Assembly: GCA_900316745.1 (NCBI GenBank)
Contig: ONEB01000002.1
Coordinates: forward strand, 1 to 64,000
DNA length: 64,000 bases
From: an uncultured Eubacteriales bacterium
GTDB taxonomy: Bacteria; Bacillota; Clostridia; Oscillospirales; Oscillospiraceae
Direction: 5' to 3'
Positions 19,031 through 26,749 of the stretch are shown piece after piece. A program made the position numbers and the translations under genes. Below the pieces are notes generated by a model. It saw only the letters and a list, made by a program, of their open reading frames with translations, searched no databases and was not told the DNA's origin. Position 1 is the first letter of the stretch, and every line of letters starts with the position of its first letter.

Positions 19031-19180
19031 CTTCGCTCCGCATTCTGGGCTTCAAAAGCCGAGGCTTTTGAATGACAGAACGCGGAGCTGCGTGAGAAGT
19101 ATTTCAGCCCTTCGGCTTTTGCCGAAGGGCTGAAATGATTCAAATATATTTGCGCCTGCGGGCGCAAACTCTGCGAGGCT
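19031..19180 (+). repeat. Three-hairpin element, copy 1
   Basis: Hairpin A: GCTCCGC (19035-19041) with GCGGAGC (19082-19088), inner TTCAAAAGCC/GGCTTTTGAA. Hairpin B: a perfect 16-bp stem ATTTCAGCCCTTCGGC (19101-19116) with 19121-19136. Linker GATTCAAATATA. Hairpin C: TTTGCGCC-tgcg-GGCGCAAA (19149-19168). Tail CTCTGCGAGGCT. It lies downstream of the SleB-like gene in its orientation and stops 3 bases before the end of the opposing gene. Confidence 0.8.
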
Positions 19181-19182
19181 GT

Positions 19183-20106
19183 TTAAGCTGCGTTCTTTTC
19201 GGTGACGAAGCGCAGGGCCGTGCCGTCCGTGATGCAGACGACGGTGCCCTGCTCGTCCGTGCGGTAGACGGTCGCCTTCGCGTCGCGCAGACGGCTGAGC
19301 GTGTTGTCGTGCGGGTGGCCGTAGTCGTTGTTCTCGCCGCAGGAGATCACGCAGTAGTCCGGCGTTGCCTCGTGCAGGAGGCGGCTGCCGGTGGAGTCCT
19401 CGCTGCCGTGGTGTCCGGCCTTGAGCACGTCCACGTCCACGATGCACTTGGCGTCGAGGATCGCGGTCTCCTCGTCATACTCCGCGTCGCCGGTGAACAG
19501 GAAACTCCTGTCGCCGTAGTCCACGCGCAGGACGATGCTCATGTTGTTCACGTTCTCGAGCGTCTCATACTGCCCGCGCGGACCGAGCACCGTCACCTTG
19601 GCCTTGCCGAGGGAGAACGTGCTGTCGGCTTTCGGCACGGTGAGCTGAACGTTCATCGTCTTGCAGGCGTCGGCGAGCTTCTGGAACCAGGCGTTTTCGC
19701 TCTCGGTCACGGGGGTGTAGAGCGTCTTGACGGGGAAGTTCTGCACCACGGTGCCGAGCCCGCCCACGTGGTCGCGGTGCGGGTGCGTGGCAACGAGGAC
19801 GTCGAGCTGCTTCACGCCGTTGGCTTTCAGATAGCGCACGACCCTGCTGCCCTGGTCTTCGCTCCCGCCGTCGATGAGCAGGGTCTTGCCGTCGCAGGTG
19901 AGCAGGGTGCAGTCGCCCTGTCCGACGTCGATATAGTGCACGGTCAGCCCGTCGCCGATCTTGAGCGAATCGCTCTGCGCCTTGCGCTGCTCGGCGGTGA
20001 CGCCGAAGAGATTCATCGCGCCCAGCACGGCAACGCAGGACACGAGCGCAATGACGATGGCGATCAGATGGCTTCGGAAGTTGCTTTCAGATTGGTTGGG
20101 ATGCAT
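19183..20106 (-). CDS. Exported ComEC/Rec2-like metallo-beta-lactamase-fold hydrolase
   Basis: A 307-residue protein with an N-terminal membrane segment (about 13-34) and a metallo-beta-lactamase domain. Motifs: YIDVGQGDC, THPHRDHVGGL (HxHxDH Zn-binding loop, near 105-115), LFTGDAEYDEE and KAGHHGSEDST. These match the soluble C-terminal domain of ComEC/Rec2, without its channel part. In ComEC this domain is proposed to degrade one DNA strand during uptake; stand-alone forms are common in Clostridia and of unproven role. The ATG has AGGAG 12 bases away. Divergent from aroC. Confidence 0.87.
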   Translation of the reverse strand: MHPNQSESNFRSHLIAIVIALVSCVAVLGAMNLFGVTAEQRKAQSDSLKIGDGLTVHYIDVGQGDCTLLTCDGKTLLIDGGSEDQGSRVVRYLKANGVKQLDVLVATHPHRDHVGGLGTVVQNFPVKTLYTPVTESENAWFQKLADACKTMNVQLTVPKADSTFSLGKAKVTVLGPRGQYETLENVNNMSIVLRVDYGDRSFLFTGDAEYDEETAILDAKCIVDVDVLKAGHHGSEDSTGSRLLHEATPDYCVISCGENNDYGHPHDNTLSRLRDAKATVYRTDEQGTVVCITDGTALRFVTEKNAA

Positions 20107-20193
20107 GGCTCTGGCAGCGCTCCTTGTTGAGAAATGGTCTTTCCCATTGTCGCATACTTTTTCCCGAAAAGCAAGACGGGCGCAAAAAAGCGA

Positions 20194-20222
20194 TTGCCAT
20201 TCTGCGCGTTTTCGTGTATTCT
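20194..20222 (+). promoter_or_regulatory. Promoter of the aroC operon
   Basis: TTGCCA (20194-20199), 17-base spacer, TATTCT (20217-20222), 34 bases before the aroC ATG. Confidence 0.55.
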
Positions 20223-20255
20223 AAATTGTACGTCACTTGGATTCGGAGGCACTTT

Positions 20256-21269
20256 ATGAATACATTCGGAGACTATTTGAAGGTCACGATCTTCGGCGAG
20301 TCGCACGGACCCGGGATCGGGGCCGTGGTGGACGGGCTGCCCGCGGGCGAGGCGATCGACCTGGACGCCGTGCGCGTGCAGATGCGCCGCCGCGCGCCCG
20401 GCTCCTCGGAGCTTGCGACGCAGCGCGTCGAGACCGACGAGCCGCATATCCTGAGCGGGCTGTATAACGGCGTCACGACGGGCTCGCCCCTCGCGGCGAT
20501 TCTGCAAAACCGCGACGCGCGCTCAAAGGACTATCACCCCGAGATCGCGCGCCCCAGCCACGCGGACTACACCGCCGCCGTGAAGTTTCACGGAAGCATG
20601 GATCTGCGCGGCAGCGGACCGTTCTCGGGGCGGCTCACGGCCTGCATGGTCTTTGCCGGGGCGGTCTGCCGGCAGGTGCTCTCTCGTCGGGGCGTCACGA
20701 TCACGGCAAACGCCGTGCGCGTCGGCGGCGCGACGGGAAAAGAGCTGAACTTTGAGATGAAGCGCGAGATCCTCGATGCGCGCGCCGCGGGCGACTCCGT
20801 CGGGAGCGTGCTGGAGTGCGTCGCCGAGGGCATTCCCGCCGGCGTCGGCGGGCTGATGTTCGGCGGCATGGAGAGCCGCATCGCGCAGATCCTCTATGTC
20901 ATTCCGGGCGTGAAGGGCGTGGAGTTCGGGCTGGGCTTCGGCCTGGCGGAGCTGCGCGGCAGCGTCGCGAACGACCCGTTCCGGATCGTGGACGGCAAAG
21001 TCGTCTGCGAGACGAACAACGCCGGCGGCATCAACGGCGGCATCACCAACGGCATGCCCCTCGTGGTGCGCATGGCGATGCGTCCGACGCCGAGCATCGC
21101 GCTCGAGCAGCAGACGGTCGATCTGAGCACCATGCAGGAGACGGCGCTGCGCGTGAGTGGGCGGCACGATCCGTGCCTTGCGACCCGCGCCATCCCCGTG
21201 ATGGAGGCCGCCGTTGCCATCGCCGTGCTCGACGCCATGCTGGAGTCCGCCGCGCTCAACGGCGTGTAA
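20256..21269 (+). CDS. aroC: Chorismate synthase
   Basis: A 337-residue FMN-dependent enzyme converting 5-enolpyruvylshikimate-3-phosphate to chorismate, the branch point to aromatic amino acids and folate. Seen: GESHGPGIGAVVDGLP (about 13-28), RRRAPGSSELATQRVETDE, GGINGGITNGMP and the C-terminal GRHDPCLATRAIPVMEA. The start has GGAGG 6 bases away. The family is usually 350-390 residues, so this is a compact version. The next gene begins 17 bases after the stop and probably shares the transcript. Other aro genes are not nearby. Confidence 0.97.
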   Translation: MNTFGDYLKVTIFGESHGPGIGAVVDGLPAGEAIDLDAVRVQMRRRAPGSSELATQRVETDEPHILSGLYNGVTTGSPLAAILQNRDARSKDYHPEIARPSHADYTAAVKFHGSMDLRGSGPFSGRLTACMVFAGAVCRQVLSRRGVTITANAVRVGGATGKELNFEMKREILDARAAGDSVGSVLECVAEGIPAGVGGLMFGGMESRIAQILYVIPGVKGVEFGLGFGLAELRGSVANDPFRIVDGKVVCETNNAGGINGGITNGMPLVVRMAMRPTPSIALEQQTVDLSTMQETALRVSGRHDPCLATRAIPVMEAAVAIAVLDAMLESAALNGV

Positions 21270-21285
21270 CACCAAGGAGGACAAA

Positions 21286-22410
21286 ATGGAGAAACTGAAT
21301 CTCTGCGTGCCCTGCCTGTTCGGGCTGGAGGGGCTTGTGGGAAACGAGCTCCGGCGCATGGACGTGGAGGCGGTCATGCCCGAGAACGGGCGCGTCCGCT
21401 TTCAGGGCGACAAGGCCGCGGTTGCGCGGGTGAATCTGCGCAGCCGCTTCGGCGAGCGCGTGCTCATCGAGCTGGGGCGCTTCCGCGCCGACACGTTCGA
21501 CCGCCTGTTTGAGGGCACCAAGGCGCTCCCGTGGGAGGATTTTGTACCTGTGGATGGTGCGTTTCCTGTAAAGGGTTACAGCTTGGAATCCGCGCTGCAC
21601 TCGATCCCAGACTGCCAGAAGATCGTGAAGAAGGCCGTCGTCGAGCGGCTCAAGCGCCGCTACCGCGTGCAGTGGTTTTCGGAGAAGGGCGCGAAGTACC
21701 AGATCCAGTTTGCGATCATGCATGACGAGGCGGTGCTGTATCTCGATACGACCGGCGTGGGGCTGCACAAGCGCGGCTACCGCCCGGCGCACCTGACGGC
21801 GCCGCTGCGCGAGACGCTCGCCGCCGCCTGTGTGGACATCGCGGGCTATCGCGGCAAGGGCGATTTCTGCGATCCGTTCTGCGGCAGCGGCACGCTCGCC
21901 ATCGAGGCGGCGCTCGCCGCCAAGGGCCGCGCCCCCGGCATCAACCGCACGTTCGCCGCGGAAGCCTGGCCGGTGATCCCGAAAGCGATCTGGGACGCCG
22001 AGCGCGCCGCCGCGAGAGCGCGGGAGTTTTCCGGCGACTATCACATCTACGCCTCGGACATCGACCCCGAGGCCGTCGAGATCGCGAAAAAGAACGCCCG
22101 CCGCGCCGGCGTGGAGGAGCTGATCACGTTCTCCGTCGCGGACGCCTGCGCTTTTTCGCTTGAGACTGCGCGCGGCGTCATCGTCACGAACCCGCCCTAC
22201 GGCGAGCGTCTGCTGGAAAAGCAGGAGGCGGAGGAGCTCTACCGCGACTTCGGCGCCGCCTACCGGAACACGGAGCACTGGAGCCTGTATCTTCTGAGCT
22301 CGCACACGGAGTTTGAGCGCGCGTTCGGACGTCCGGCGGACAAAAAGCGCAAGCTCTACAACGGCATGATCAAATGCGATCTGTTCCAGTACCGCTGCCG
22401 CGTCAAATGA
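21286..22410 (+). CDS. THUMP-domain class I SAM-dependent RNA methyltransferase (YpsC/RlmL-like)
   Basis: A 374-residue cytoplasmic protein. An N-terminal ferredoxin-like/THUMP RNA-binding region (about 1-155) precedes an RlmL/YpsC-type methyltransferase domain: HKRGYRP, DPFCGSGTLAIEAAL (motif I, about 203-217), IYASDIDPEAVEIAKKNARRA and the catalytic NPPYGERL (motif IV). NPPY marks N-methylation of a base; homologues make m2G in 23S rRNA, so the same is expected here. AAGGAGG sits 6 bases before the ATG. Likely co-transcribed with aroC. Confidence 0.93.
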   Translation: MEKLNLCVPCLFGLEGLVGNELRRMDVEAVMPENGRVRFQGDKAAVARVNLRSRFGERVLIELGRFRADTFDRLFEGTKALPWEDFVPVDGAFPVKGYSLESALHSIPDCQKIVKKAVVERLKRRYRVQWFSEKGAKYQIQFAIMHDEAVLYLDTTGVGLHKRGYRPAHLTAPLRETLAAACVDIAGYRGKGDFCDPFCGSGTLAIEAALAAKGRAPGINRTFAAEAWPVIPKAIWDAERAAARAREFSGDYHIYASDIDPEAVEIAKKNARRAGVEELITFSVADACAFSLETARGVIVTNPPYGERLLEKQEAEELYRDFGAAYRNTEHWSLYLLSSHTEFERAFGRPADKKRKLYNGMIKCDLFQYRCRVK

Positions 22411-22443
22411 AATACGCTTATGCGCATTTCATTTGAATGGAGA

Positions 22444-22596
22444 CGCGCTCCGCTGCGATGTCTCGGCCTCAAAAGCCTGTGCTTTTGAGCGAGAGACATC
22501 TTCGCTCCGCGAGCGGTATTTTGGCTCTGAAACGAAGTTCCAAAGCCAAAATGATTGGAATGTATTTGCGGCGTGCGCGCCGCAAACTCTGCTGAG
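22444..22596 (+). repeat. Three-hairpin element, copy 2
   Basis: Hairpin A: GATGTCTC (22457-22464) with GAGACATC (22493-22500), inner TCAAAAGC/GCTTTTGA. Hairpin B: ATTTTGGCT (22518-22526) with AGCCAAAAT (22544-22552). Linker GATTGGAATGTA. Hairpin C: TTTGCGGCG-tgcg-CGCCGCAAA (22565-22586). Tail CTCTGCTGAG. Located 34 bases after the methyltransferase stop, sense orientation. Confidence 0.8.
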
Positions 22597-22647
22597 AGCA
22601 GATGATGCAAAAAGTTAAAATATTTAAATAATTTTTCCGCGCCGCTC

Positions 22648-22676
22648 TTGCAAATCCTGCGAGGGCGGCGTAGAAT
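22648..22676 (+). promoter_or_regulatory. Promoter of the lipid kinase gene
   Basis: TTGCAA (22648-22653), 17-base spacer, TAGAAT (22671-22676), 52 bases before the ATG. Confidence 0.6.
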
Positions 22677-22728
22677 ATATATGACAAATTTCGACTTTTG
22701 TGAAAGTCCGTCCGAGGGAGGCGCTTCT

Positions 22729-23646
22729 ATGAAGCATCTGTTCATTGTCAACCCCACCGCAGGGAAAAAGGACTGCAGCGCAGAGATCGCGCGCAAGGCG
22801 TATGAGACTTTGAAGCCCATGGGCGTGAACTATGAGATCTATCTCACCAGGGCGCCGCACGACGCTGAGCGTAAGATCCGCGAGGAGGCGGCTTCGGGTG
22901 AGCAGCTCTTTGTCTATGCCTGCGGCGGCGACGGCACGCTGAACGAATGCGTCAATGCGGCGGTGGGGCTAAATAATGTCGCGGTGACGAACTATCCCTG
23001 CGGCACCGGCAATGACTTCATCAAGATCTTCGGCGACGAAAAGGAGCGGTTTTTCGATCTGGCAGCGCTCGCCACGGGCGAGGTGCATGCCTTCGACGTG
23101 ATCGAGACCTGCGGCAGATACAGCATCAACATCTGCTCGGTCGGCGCGGACGCGCGCATCGGCACGGATGTGCACAAATACAGCAGCATCCCGCTCATCG
23201 GCGGCGCGGCAGGCTATGTCGTGTCTCTGGTCGTGAACGTCTTCAAGGGCCTGAACATGCCGATCAAGGTCTCCGGCTGCGGCTTTGAGTATGAGGGCGA
23301 GTGCGCGCTGATCTGCGCCTGCAACGGGCAGTACTACGGCGGCGGCTTCCACCCCGTGCCGCAGGCGCGCCCCGACACCGGCGAGCTGCACTTCCACGTC
23401 GTGCGCGGCGTGAAGCTCTATGAGTTCCCCGGGCTCATCGGCAAATACGCCTCCGGACGCTGGGAGGAGCTCCCGGCGGACAAGCTCACGCACCTTGTCG
23501 GCAAGGAGCTCATCATCGACAGCCCCGAGGACATCGTCATCAACATCGACGGCGAGGCGCTCTACCGCAAGCACATCAACTTCACCGTCGTCCCCGGCGG
23601 CATCAACTTCTTCACGCCGAAGAATCTAAAATTTTTCGAACAGTAA
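22729..23646 (+). CDS. Diacylglycerol kinase family lipid kinase (DagK/YegS-like)
   Basis: A 305-residue cytoplasmic or membrane-associated kinase. Seen: FIVNPTAGKKD at the N-terminus, ACGGDGTLNECVNA (the GGDGT nucleotide loop, about residues 65-78) and PCGTGNDFIKIF. The family phosphorylates diacylglycerol, recycling it to phosphatidic acid, or related lipids. The chosen ATG has GGGAGG 7 bases upstream; an upstream in-frame start at 22648 would coincide with the promoter. Monocistronic and convergent with the CBS gene. Confidence 0.93.
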   Translation: MKHLFIVNPTAGKKDCSAEIARKAYETLKPMGVNYEIYLTRAPHDAERKIREEAASGEQLFVYACGGDGTLNECVNAAVGLNNVAVTNYPCGTGNDFIKIFGDEKERFFDLAALATGEVHAFDVIETCGRYSINICSVGADARIGTDVHKYSSIPLIGGAAGYVVSLVVNVFKGLNMPIKVSGCGFEYEGECALICACNGQYYGGGFHPVPQARPDTGELHFHVVRGVKLYEFPGLIGKYASGRWEELPADKLTHLVGKELIIDSPEDIVINIDGEALYRKHINFTVVPGGINFFTPKNLKFFEQ

Positions 23647-23650
23647 AGAC

Positions 23651-23683
23651 AGCGCCCGCAGCGATTCGGCTGCGGGCGCTTTG
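23651..23683. terminator. Shared terminator between the lipid kinase and CBS genes
   Basis: AGCGCCCGCAGC pairs with GCTGCGGGCGCT around a six-base loop between convergent stops. The T run is short on both sides. Confidence 0.75.
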
Positions 23684-24112
23684 TCATTTCCGGCAGATGT
23701 TGGACGTGATCTTCGACAGCGCTTCGGCGGTCTCGGCGGCGTGGCGCCCGGTGCGGGCGACGTCCGCGAGCGAGAGCATCCCGACGAGCCTCCCGCTCTC
23801 TGTGACGGGCAGACGGCGGATCTGCTCGCGCTGCATGCGCCCGAGCGCCGCCTCGAGCGGCTCCTCGGTTTCGGCGGTCACGGCGCCGCGCGTCATGATC
23901 TCGGCAACGCGCTGGCTAGCTGCGTCTGCGCCGGAGGCGACGCACCGCGTCACGATGTCGCGGTCGGTGAGCATGCCGACAAGCTGCCCGTCCGCACTGC
24001 ACACCGGCATCGCGCCGATGTTCCGCTCGCGCATCAGCCGCGCCGCCGCCGCGACGGGTTCCTCCGTCTCCAGACTCACCGGCGCCGCCGTCATCAGTTC
24101 CTTTACCAGCAT
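23684..24112 (-). CDS. Tandem CBS-domain protein
   Basis: A 142-residue soluble protein with two CBS motifs: LMTAAPVSLETEEPVAAAAR...GMLTDRDIV (about 5-60) and IMTRGAVTAETEEPLEAALG...GMLSLADVA (about 70-127). CBS pairs bind adenine nucleotides and usually regulate an attached or partner protein; stand-alone ones like this have no assignable partner here. AAGGAG ribosome site upstream. Possibly transcribed through from the SLH gene 105 bases upstream, although a hairpin lies between them. Confidence 0.92.
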   Translation of the reverse strand: MLVKELMTAAPVSLETEEPVAAAARLMRERNIGAMPVCSADGQLVGMLTDRDIVTRCVASGADAASQRVAEIMTRGAVTAETEEPLEAALGRMQREQIRRLPVTESGRLVGMLSLADVARTGRHAAETAEALSKITSNICRK

Positions 24113-24178
24113 GGCATGTACTCCTTTACAGTGGATTTACAGGGAGTATTGCCGCGCGAAAGCCGTTTTAAACCGGAA

Positions 24179-24206
24179 ACAGCCGCAGGACTATGCCTGC
24201 GGCTGT
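24179..24206 (-). terminator. Hairpin after the SLH gene
   Basis: ACAGCCGCAGG pairs with CCTGCGGCTGT around a six-base loop, 11 bases beyond the minus-strand stop. The T run is weak (TTTCC). Confidence 0.55.
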
Positions 24207-24217
24207 AATGCTGTGTA

Positions 24218-25105
24218 TCAGAATTTCCGGAACGTGGCGTCCAGGAGAAAATAGTAATAGTTCATCAGCATCTGCGCGCCCTGTGCGCGGGTGATCGGGG
24301 AGAGCGGATCGAAGAGCTTCACGCCGCTGCCGGTCATGACTTTGGTCTCATAGCAGATCAGCACATGCTCCAGCGCATAGGCGTCGATCTGTCCGACGTC
24401 GTTATAGATGCTTTTCAGCGCGGCGCGCAGCTGCGCCTCGGTGAGGTTCAAACCGCTCATGCCGGCCAGCGCCTGCATCATGCGGGAGAAGAACGAGGCC
24501 ATCTGCTGCCGGGTCACGTTGCCGAGCGGATCAAAGGTCGTATCGGTCTTGCCGTCCGTGATCTTGTTCTCCACGGCCCAGGCCACGGCGTCGGCGTACC
24601 AATCATTGGGATGAATATCAGCGAAGCCGGAGTCCGCTTTCGGCGCGGGCTCGCCGTTCATGCGCCAGAGGATCGTCACGGCCATGGCGCGGTTGAGCGT
24701 GCCCTGGGGGTCAAACTTGCCCTCGGCAACGCCGTCCATCTTGCCGGTGGAGCAGACGAAGTTCAGCGCCTTGTCATACCAGTTGGTCGGCGCGTCGGTA
24801 AAGGTGTGCGCCTTGAACTCCAGGCCGAGGATCGCGGGCTTGAATTCCTTGTTGTAGATGTCGGCGGCCTTGCTGTCGTCGGCGTCCCAGTAGCGCTGGA
24901 AGGCCGCCACGGCCTTTGCCACGGACTCCGGCGTGTAGACCTTCTCGTCGAAGAGCACCGCGTTGCCGGAATAGTGGGTGCCTTTGTAGTCGTATCCGTT
25001 TTTCAGCATATCCCAGGTGACCGTCAGCGCGAAGGCCTGAACGGTCAGCGCCAGCGTCAGGACCAGCGCCAGAGCCAGCGCGAGCCATTTGCTTCTATGT
25101 CTCAT
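24218..25105 (-). CDS. Secreted SLH-domain surface protein
   Basis: A 295-residue exported protein with signal peptide (1-26, ending AFA), a roughly 70-residue unassigned domain, then three SLH repeats (about 98-150, 158-210 and a divergent third ending PITRAQGAQMLMNYYYF). The second contains WAVENKITDGKTDTTFDP, nearly identical to a repeat of the giant protein at 1513-8253, so the two likely anchor to the same wall polymer. No enzymatic domain is seen. It has a consensus promoter and ends at a weak hairpin. Role unknown; structural or scaffold function is a guess. Confidence 0.85.
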   Translation of the reverse strand: MRHRSKWLALALALVLTLALTVQAFALTVTWDMLKNGYDYKGTHYSGNAVLFDEKVYTPESVAKAVAAFQRYWDADDSKAADIYNKEFKPAILGLEFKAHTFTDAPTNWYDKALNFVCSTGKMDGVAEGKFDPQGTLNRAMAVTILWRMNGEPAPKADSGFADIHPNDWYADAVAWAVENKITDGKTDTTFDPLGNVTRQQMASFFSRMMQALAGMSGLNLTEAQLRAALKSIYNDVGQIDAYALEHVLICYETKVMTGSGVKLFDPLSPITRAQGAQMLMNYYYFLLDATFRKF

Positions 25106-25137
25106 GGTAAGCCTCCTGATTCTTTTGTGATAATGTT

Positions 25138-25166
25138 ATTATACGCACTTCTTTCGGACGTGTCAA
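25138..25166 (-). promoter_or_regulatory. Strong promoter of the SLH protein gene
   Basis: Perfect TTGACA (25166-25161), 17-base spacer, perfect TATAAT (25143-25138) on the minus strand: full sigma-A consensus, implying high expression. Confidence 0.88.
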
Positions 25167-25182
25167 CGCGAAAGAAAGTTTC

Positions 25183-25212
25183 TTTACAAAGCGCAGCGCA
25201 AGATGATATACT
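25183..25212 (+). promoter_or_regulatory. Promoter of the thyA-folA operon
   Basis: TTTACA (25183-25188), 18-base spacer, TATACT (25207-25212), back to back with the SLH promoter and 43 bases before the thyA ATG. Confidence 0.6.
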
Positions 25213-25254
25213 GATATAGTTATGCGACAAAAATCGGATCAAAGGAGCATCGCT

Positions 25255-26088
25255 ATGAGCTACGCAGATCAGGTATTCATTCAAAACTGTAAAGAGATTC
25301 TGACAAACGGCGTCTGGGACACCGACCGCGAGGTGCGCCCGCGCTGGGAGGACGACGGCGCTCCGGCGCACACGGTCAAAAAGTTCGGCATCGTGAACCG
25401 CTATGATCTCTCGAAGGAGTTCCCGCTGCTGACCCTGCGGCGTACCTACTGGAAGACCGCCGTGGACGAGCTTTTGTGGATCTGGCAGCAGAAGTCGAAC
25501 AACATCCACGACCTGCGCGGGCACATCTGGGATCAGTGGGCGGATGAGACCGGCTCCATCGGCAAGGCCTACGGCTATCAGCTGGGCGTGAAGCACCAGT
25601 ACGCCGAGGGCATGTTCGACCAGGTGGACCGCGTGCTGTATGACCTGAAGCACAACCCCGCCTCGCGCCGCATCATGACGAACATCTATAATTTTCAGGA
25701 CCTGCACGAGATGGCGCTCTATCCCTGCGCGTACTCCATGACGTTCAACGTCTCCGGCAACACGCTCAACGCCATTTTGAACCAGCGCAGTCAGGACATG
25801 CTCGCGGCGAACAACTGGAACGTTGTGCAGTACAGCGTTCTCGTGCACATGATGGCGCAGGTCTCGGGCCTGAAGGTCGGCGAGCTCGTGCACGTCATCG
25901 CGGACGCGCACATCTATGACCGCCACGTCCCCGTCATCGAGGAGATCATCCAGAATGAGCCGAAGCCGGCGCCGAAATTCATCATCGACGAGACCGTGGA
26001 CGACTTCTACAAGTTCACCCGCGACAGTTTTAAAGTTGAGGGATACGAATATTCCGAGTTCAAGGGGAAAATCCCGATTGCTGTCTAA
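25255..26088 (+). CDS. thyA: Thymidylate synthase (ThyA, Bacillus ThyA-like subtype)
   Basis: A 277-residue enzyme methylating dUMP to dTMP with methylene-tetrahydrofolate, releasing dihydrofolate. Seen: GAPAHTVKKFG, ELLWIWQQKSNN, HIWDQWADETGSIGKAYGYQ, the nucleophile in ALYPCAYSMTF (Cys158), QRSQDMLAANNWN and a C-terminus ending IPIAV. The active-site segment PCAY rather than PCH, and the overall pattern, resemble the Bacillus subtilis ThyA subgroup. AAAGGAG supports the ATG at 25255. Next to folA, which recycles its product dihydrofolate. Confidence 0.97.
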   Translation: MSYADQVFIQNCKEILTNGVWDTDREVRPRWEDDGAPAHTVKKFGIVNRYDLSKEFPLLTLRRTYWKTAVDELLWIWQQKSNNIHDLRGHIWDQWADETGSIGKAYGYQLGVKHQYAEGMFDQVDRVLYDLKHNPASRRIMTNIYNFQDLHEMALYPCAYSMTFNVSGNTLNAILNQRSQDMLAANNWNVVQYSVLVHMMAQVSGLKVGELVHVIADAHIYDRHVPVIEEIIQNEPKPAPKFIIDETVDDFYKFTRDSFKVEGYEYSEFKGKIPIAV

Positions 26089-26091
26089 TCT

Positions 26092-26234
26092 GTCATTGCG
26101 AGGAGCGTCAGCTGTGCGACACCCCAAATCTTGATTTGGTCGGTGGAGCCATGCAGAGCTGACGTGGCAATCCGCATCCCCATGCGACAAGAGAACGGAT
26201 TGCCACACCAGTGTGCGCACTGGTTCGCAATGAC
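26092..26234. repeat. 143-bp inverted-repeat element between thyA and folA
   Basis: Outer arms GTCATTGCGA (26092-26101) and TCGCAATGAC (26225-26234) enclose further hairpins: CGTCAGCT/AGCTGACG, GTGGCAATCCG/CGGATTGCCAC and ACCAGTG/CACTGGT. It fills the thyA-folA gap. A shortened relative lies at 9085-9130. Palindromic elements of this look are common in intergenic regions of many bacteria. It carries no gene. Confidence 0.8.
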
Positions 26235-26260
26235 CGCCTTTTAAGAAGGAGGAAACCATC

Positions 26261-26749
26261 ATGCAGGCCATCGTAGCCGTTTATTCGGACTGGGGCATCG
26301 GAGCCAAGGGCACGCAGCCGCTCGTCATCCCCGCCGACCGCAGGCGCTTCCGCGCGCTCACGGACGGCGCGGCGGTGATCGTCGGGCGCAAAACGCTGGA
26401 GGACTTCCCCGGCGGACGCCCGCTGAAAAATCGCCATAACATCGTCATCACGCGGCAGGACATCACGGTCGAGGGCGCCGAGGTCGTCCATACGACAGAC
26501 CAGGCCGTGAAAGCCGCCGAGCGGCACGACGCGTGCTTCGTCATCGGCGGGGACAGCGTATTCCGCCAGTTTTTCCCCTACCTCGACACCGTCCACGTCA
26601 CGAAGATCGCTGCCGCGCCGCACTCCGACGTCTTTTTCCACGATCTCGACGCAGACCCCGACTGGGTGTGCGCCGAGGCGGAGCCGGAGCAGGAGCACGA
26701 CGGCGTGATCTATCAATTCTGCGTATATAAGAAAGTGAAGCAAGCATGA
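26261..26749 (+). CDS. folA: Dihydrofolate reductase
   Basis: A 162-residue NADPH-dependent enzyme regenerating tetrahydrofolate after ThyA. Seen: the N-terminal IVAVYSDWGIGAKGTQPL (substrate loop), VIVGRKTLEDFPGGRPL (NADPH motif), and CFVIGGDSVFRQFFPYLDTV. Normal length. GAAGGAGG lies upstream. Its stop overlaps the start of the next gene by 4 bases (ATGA), so the two are translationally coupled. The invariant active-site Asp/Glu position is less obvious (PADRRRF), as in some divergent clostridial enzymes. Confidence 0.93.
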   Translation: MQAIVAVYSDWGIGAKGTQPLVIPADRRRFRALTDGAAVIVGRKTLEDFPGGRPLKNRHNIVITRQDITVEGAEVVHTTDQAVKAAERHDACFVIGGDSVFRQFFPYLDTVHVTKIAAAPHSDVFFHDLDADPDWVCAEAEPEQEHDGVIYQFCVYKKVKQA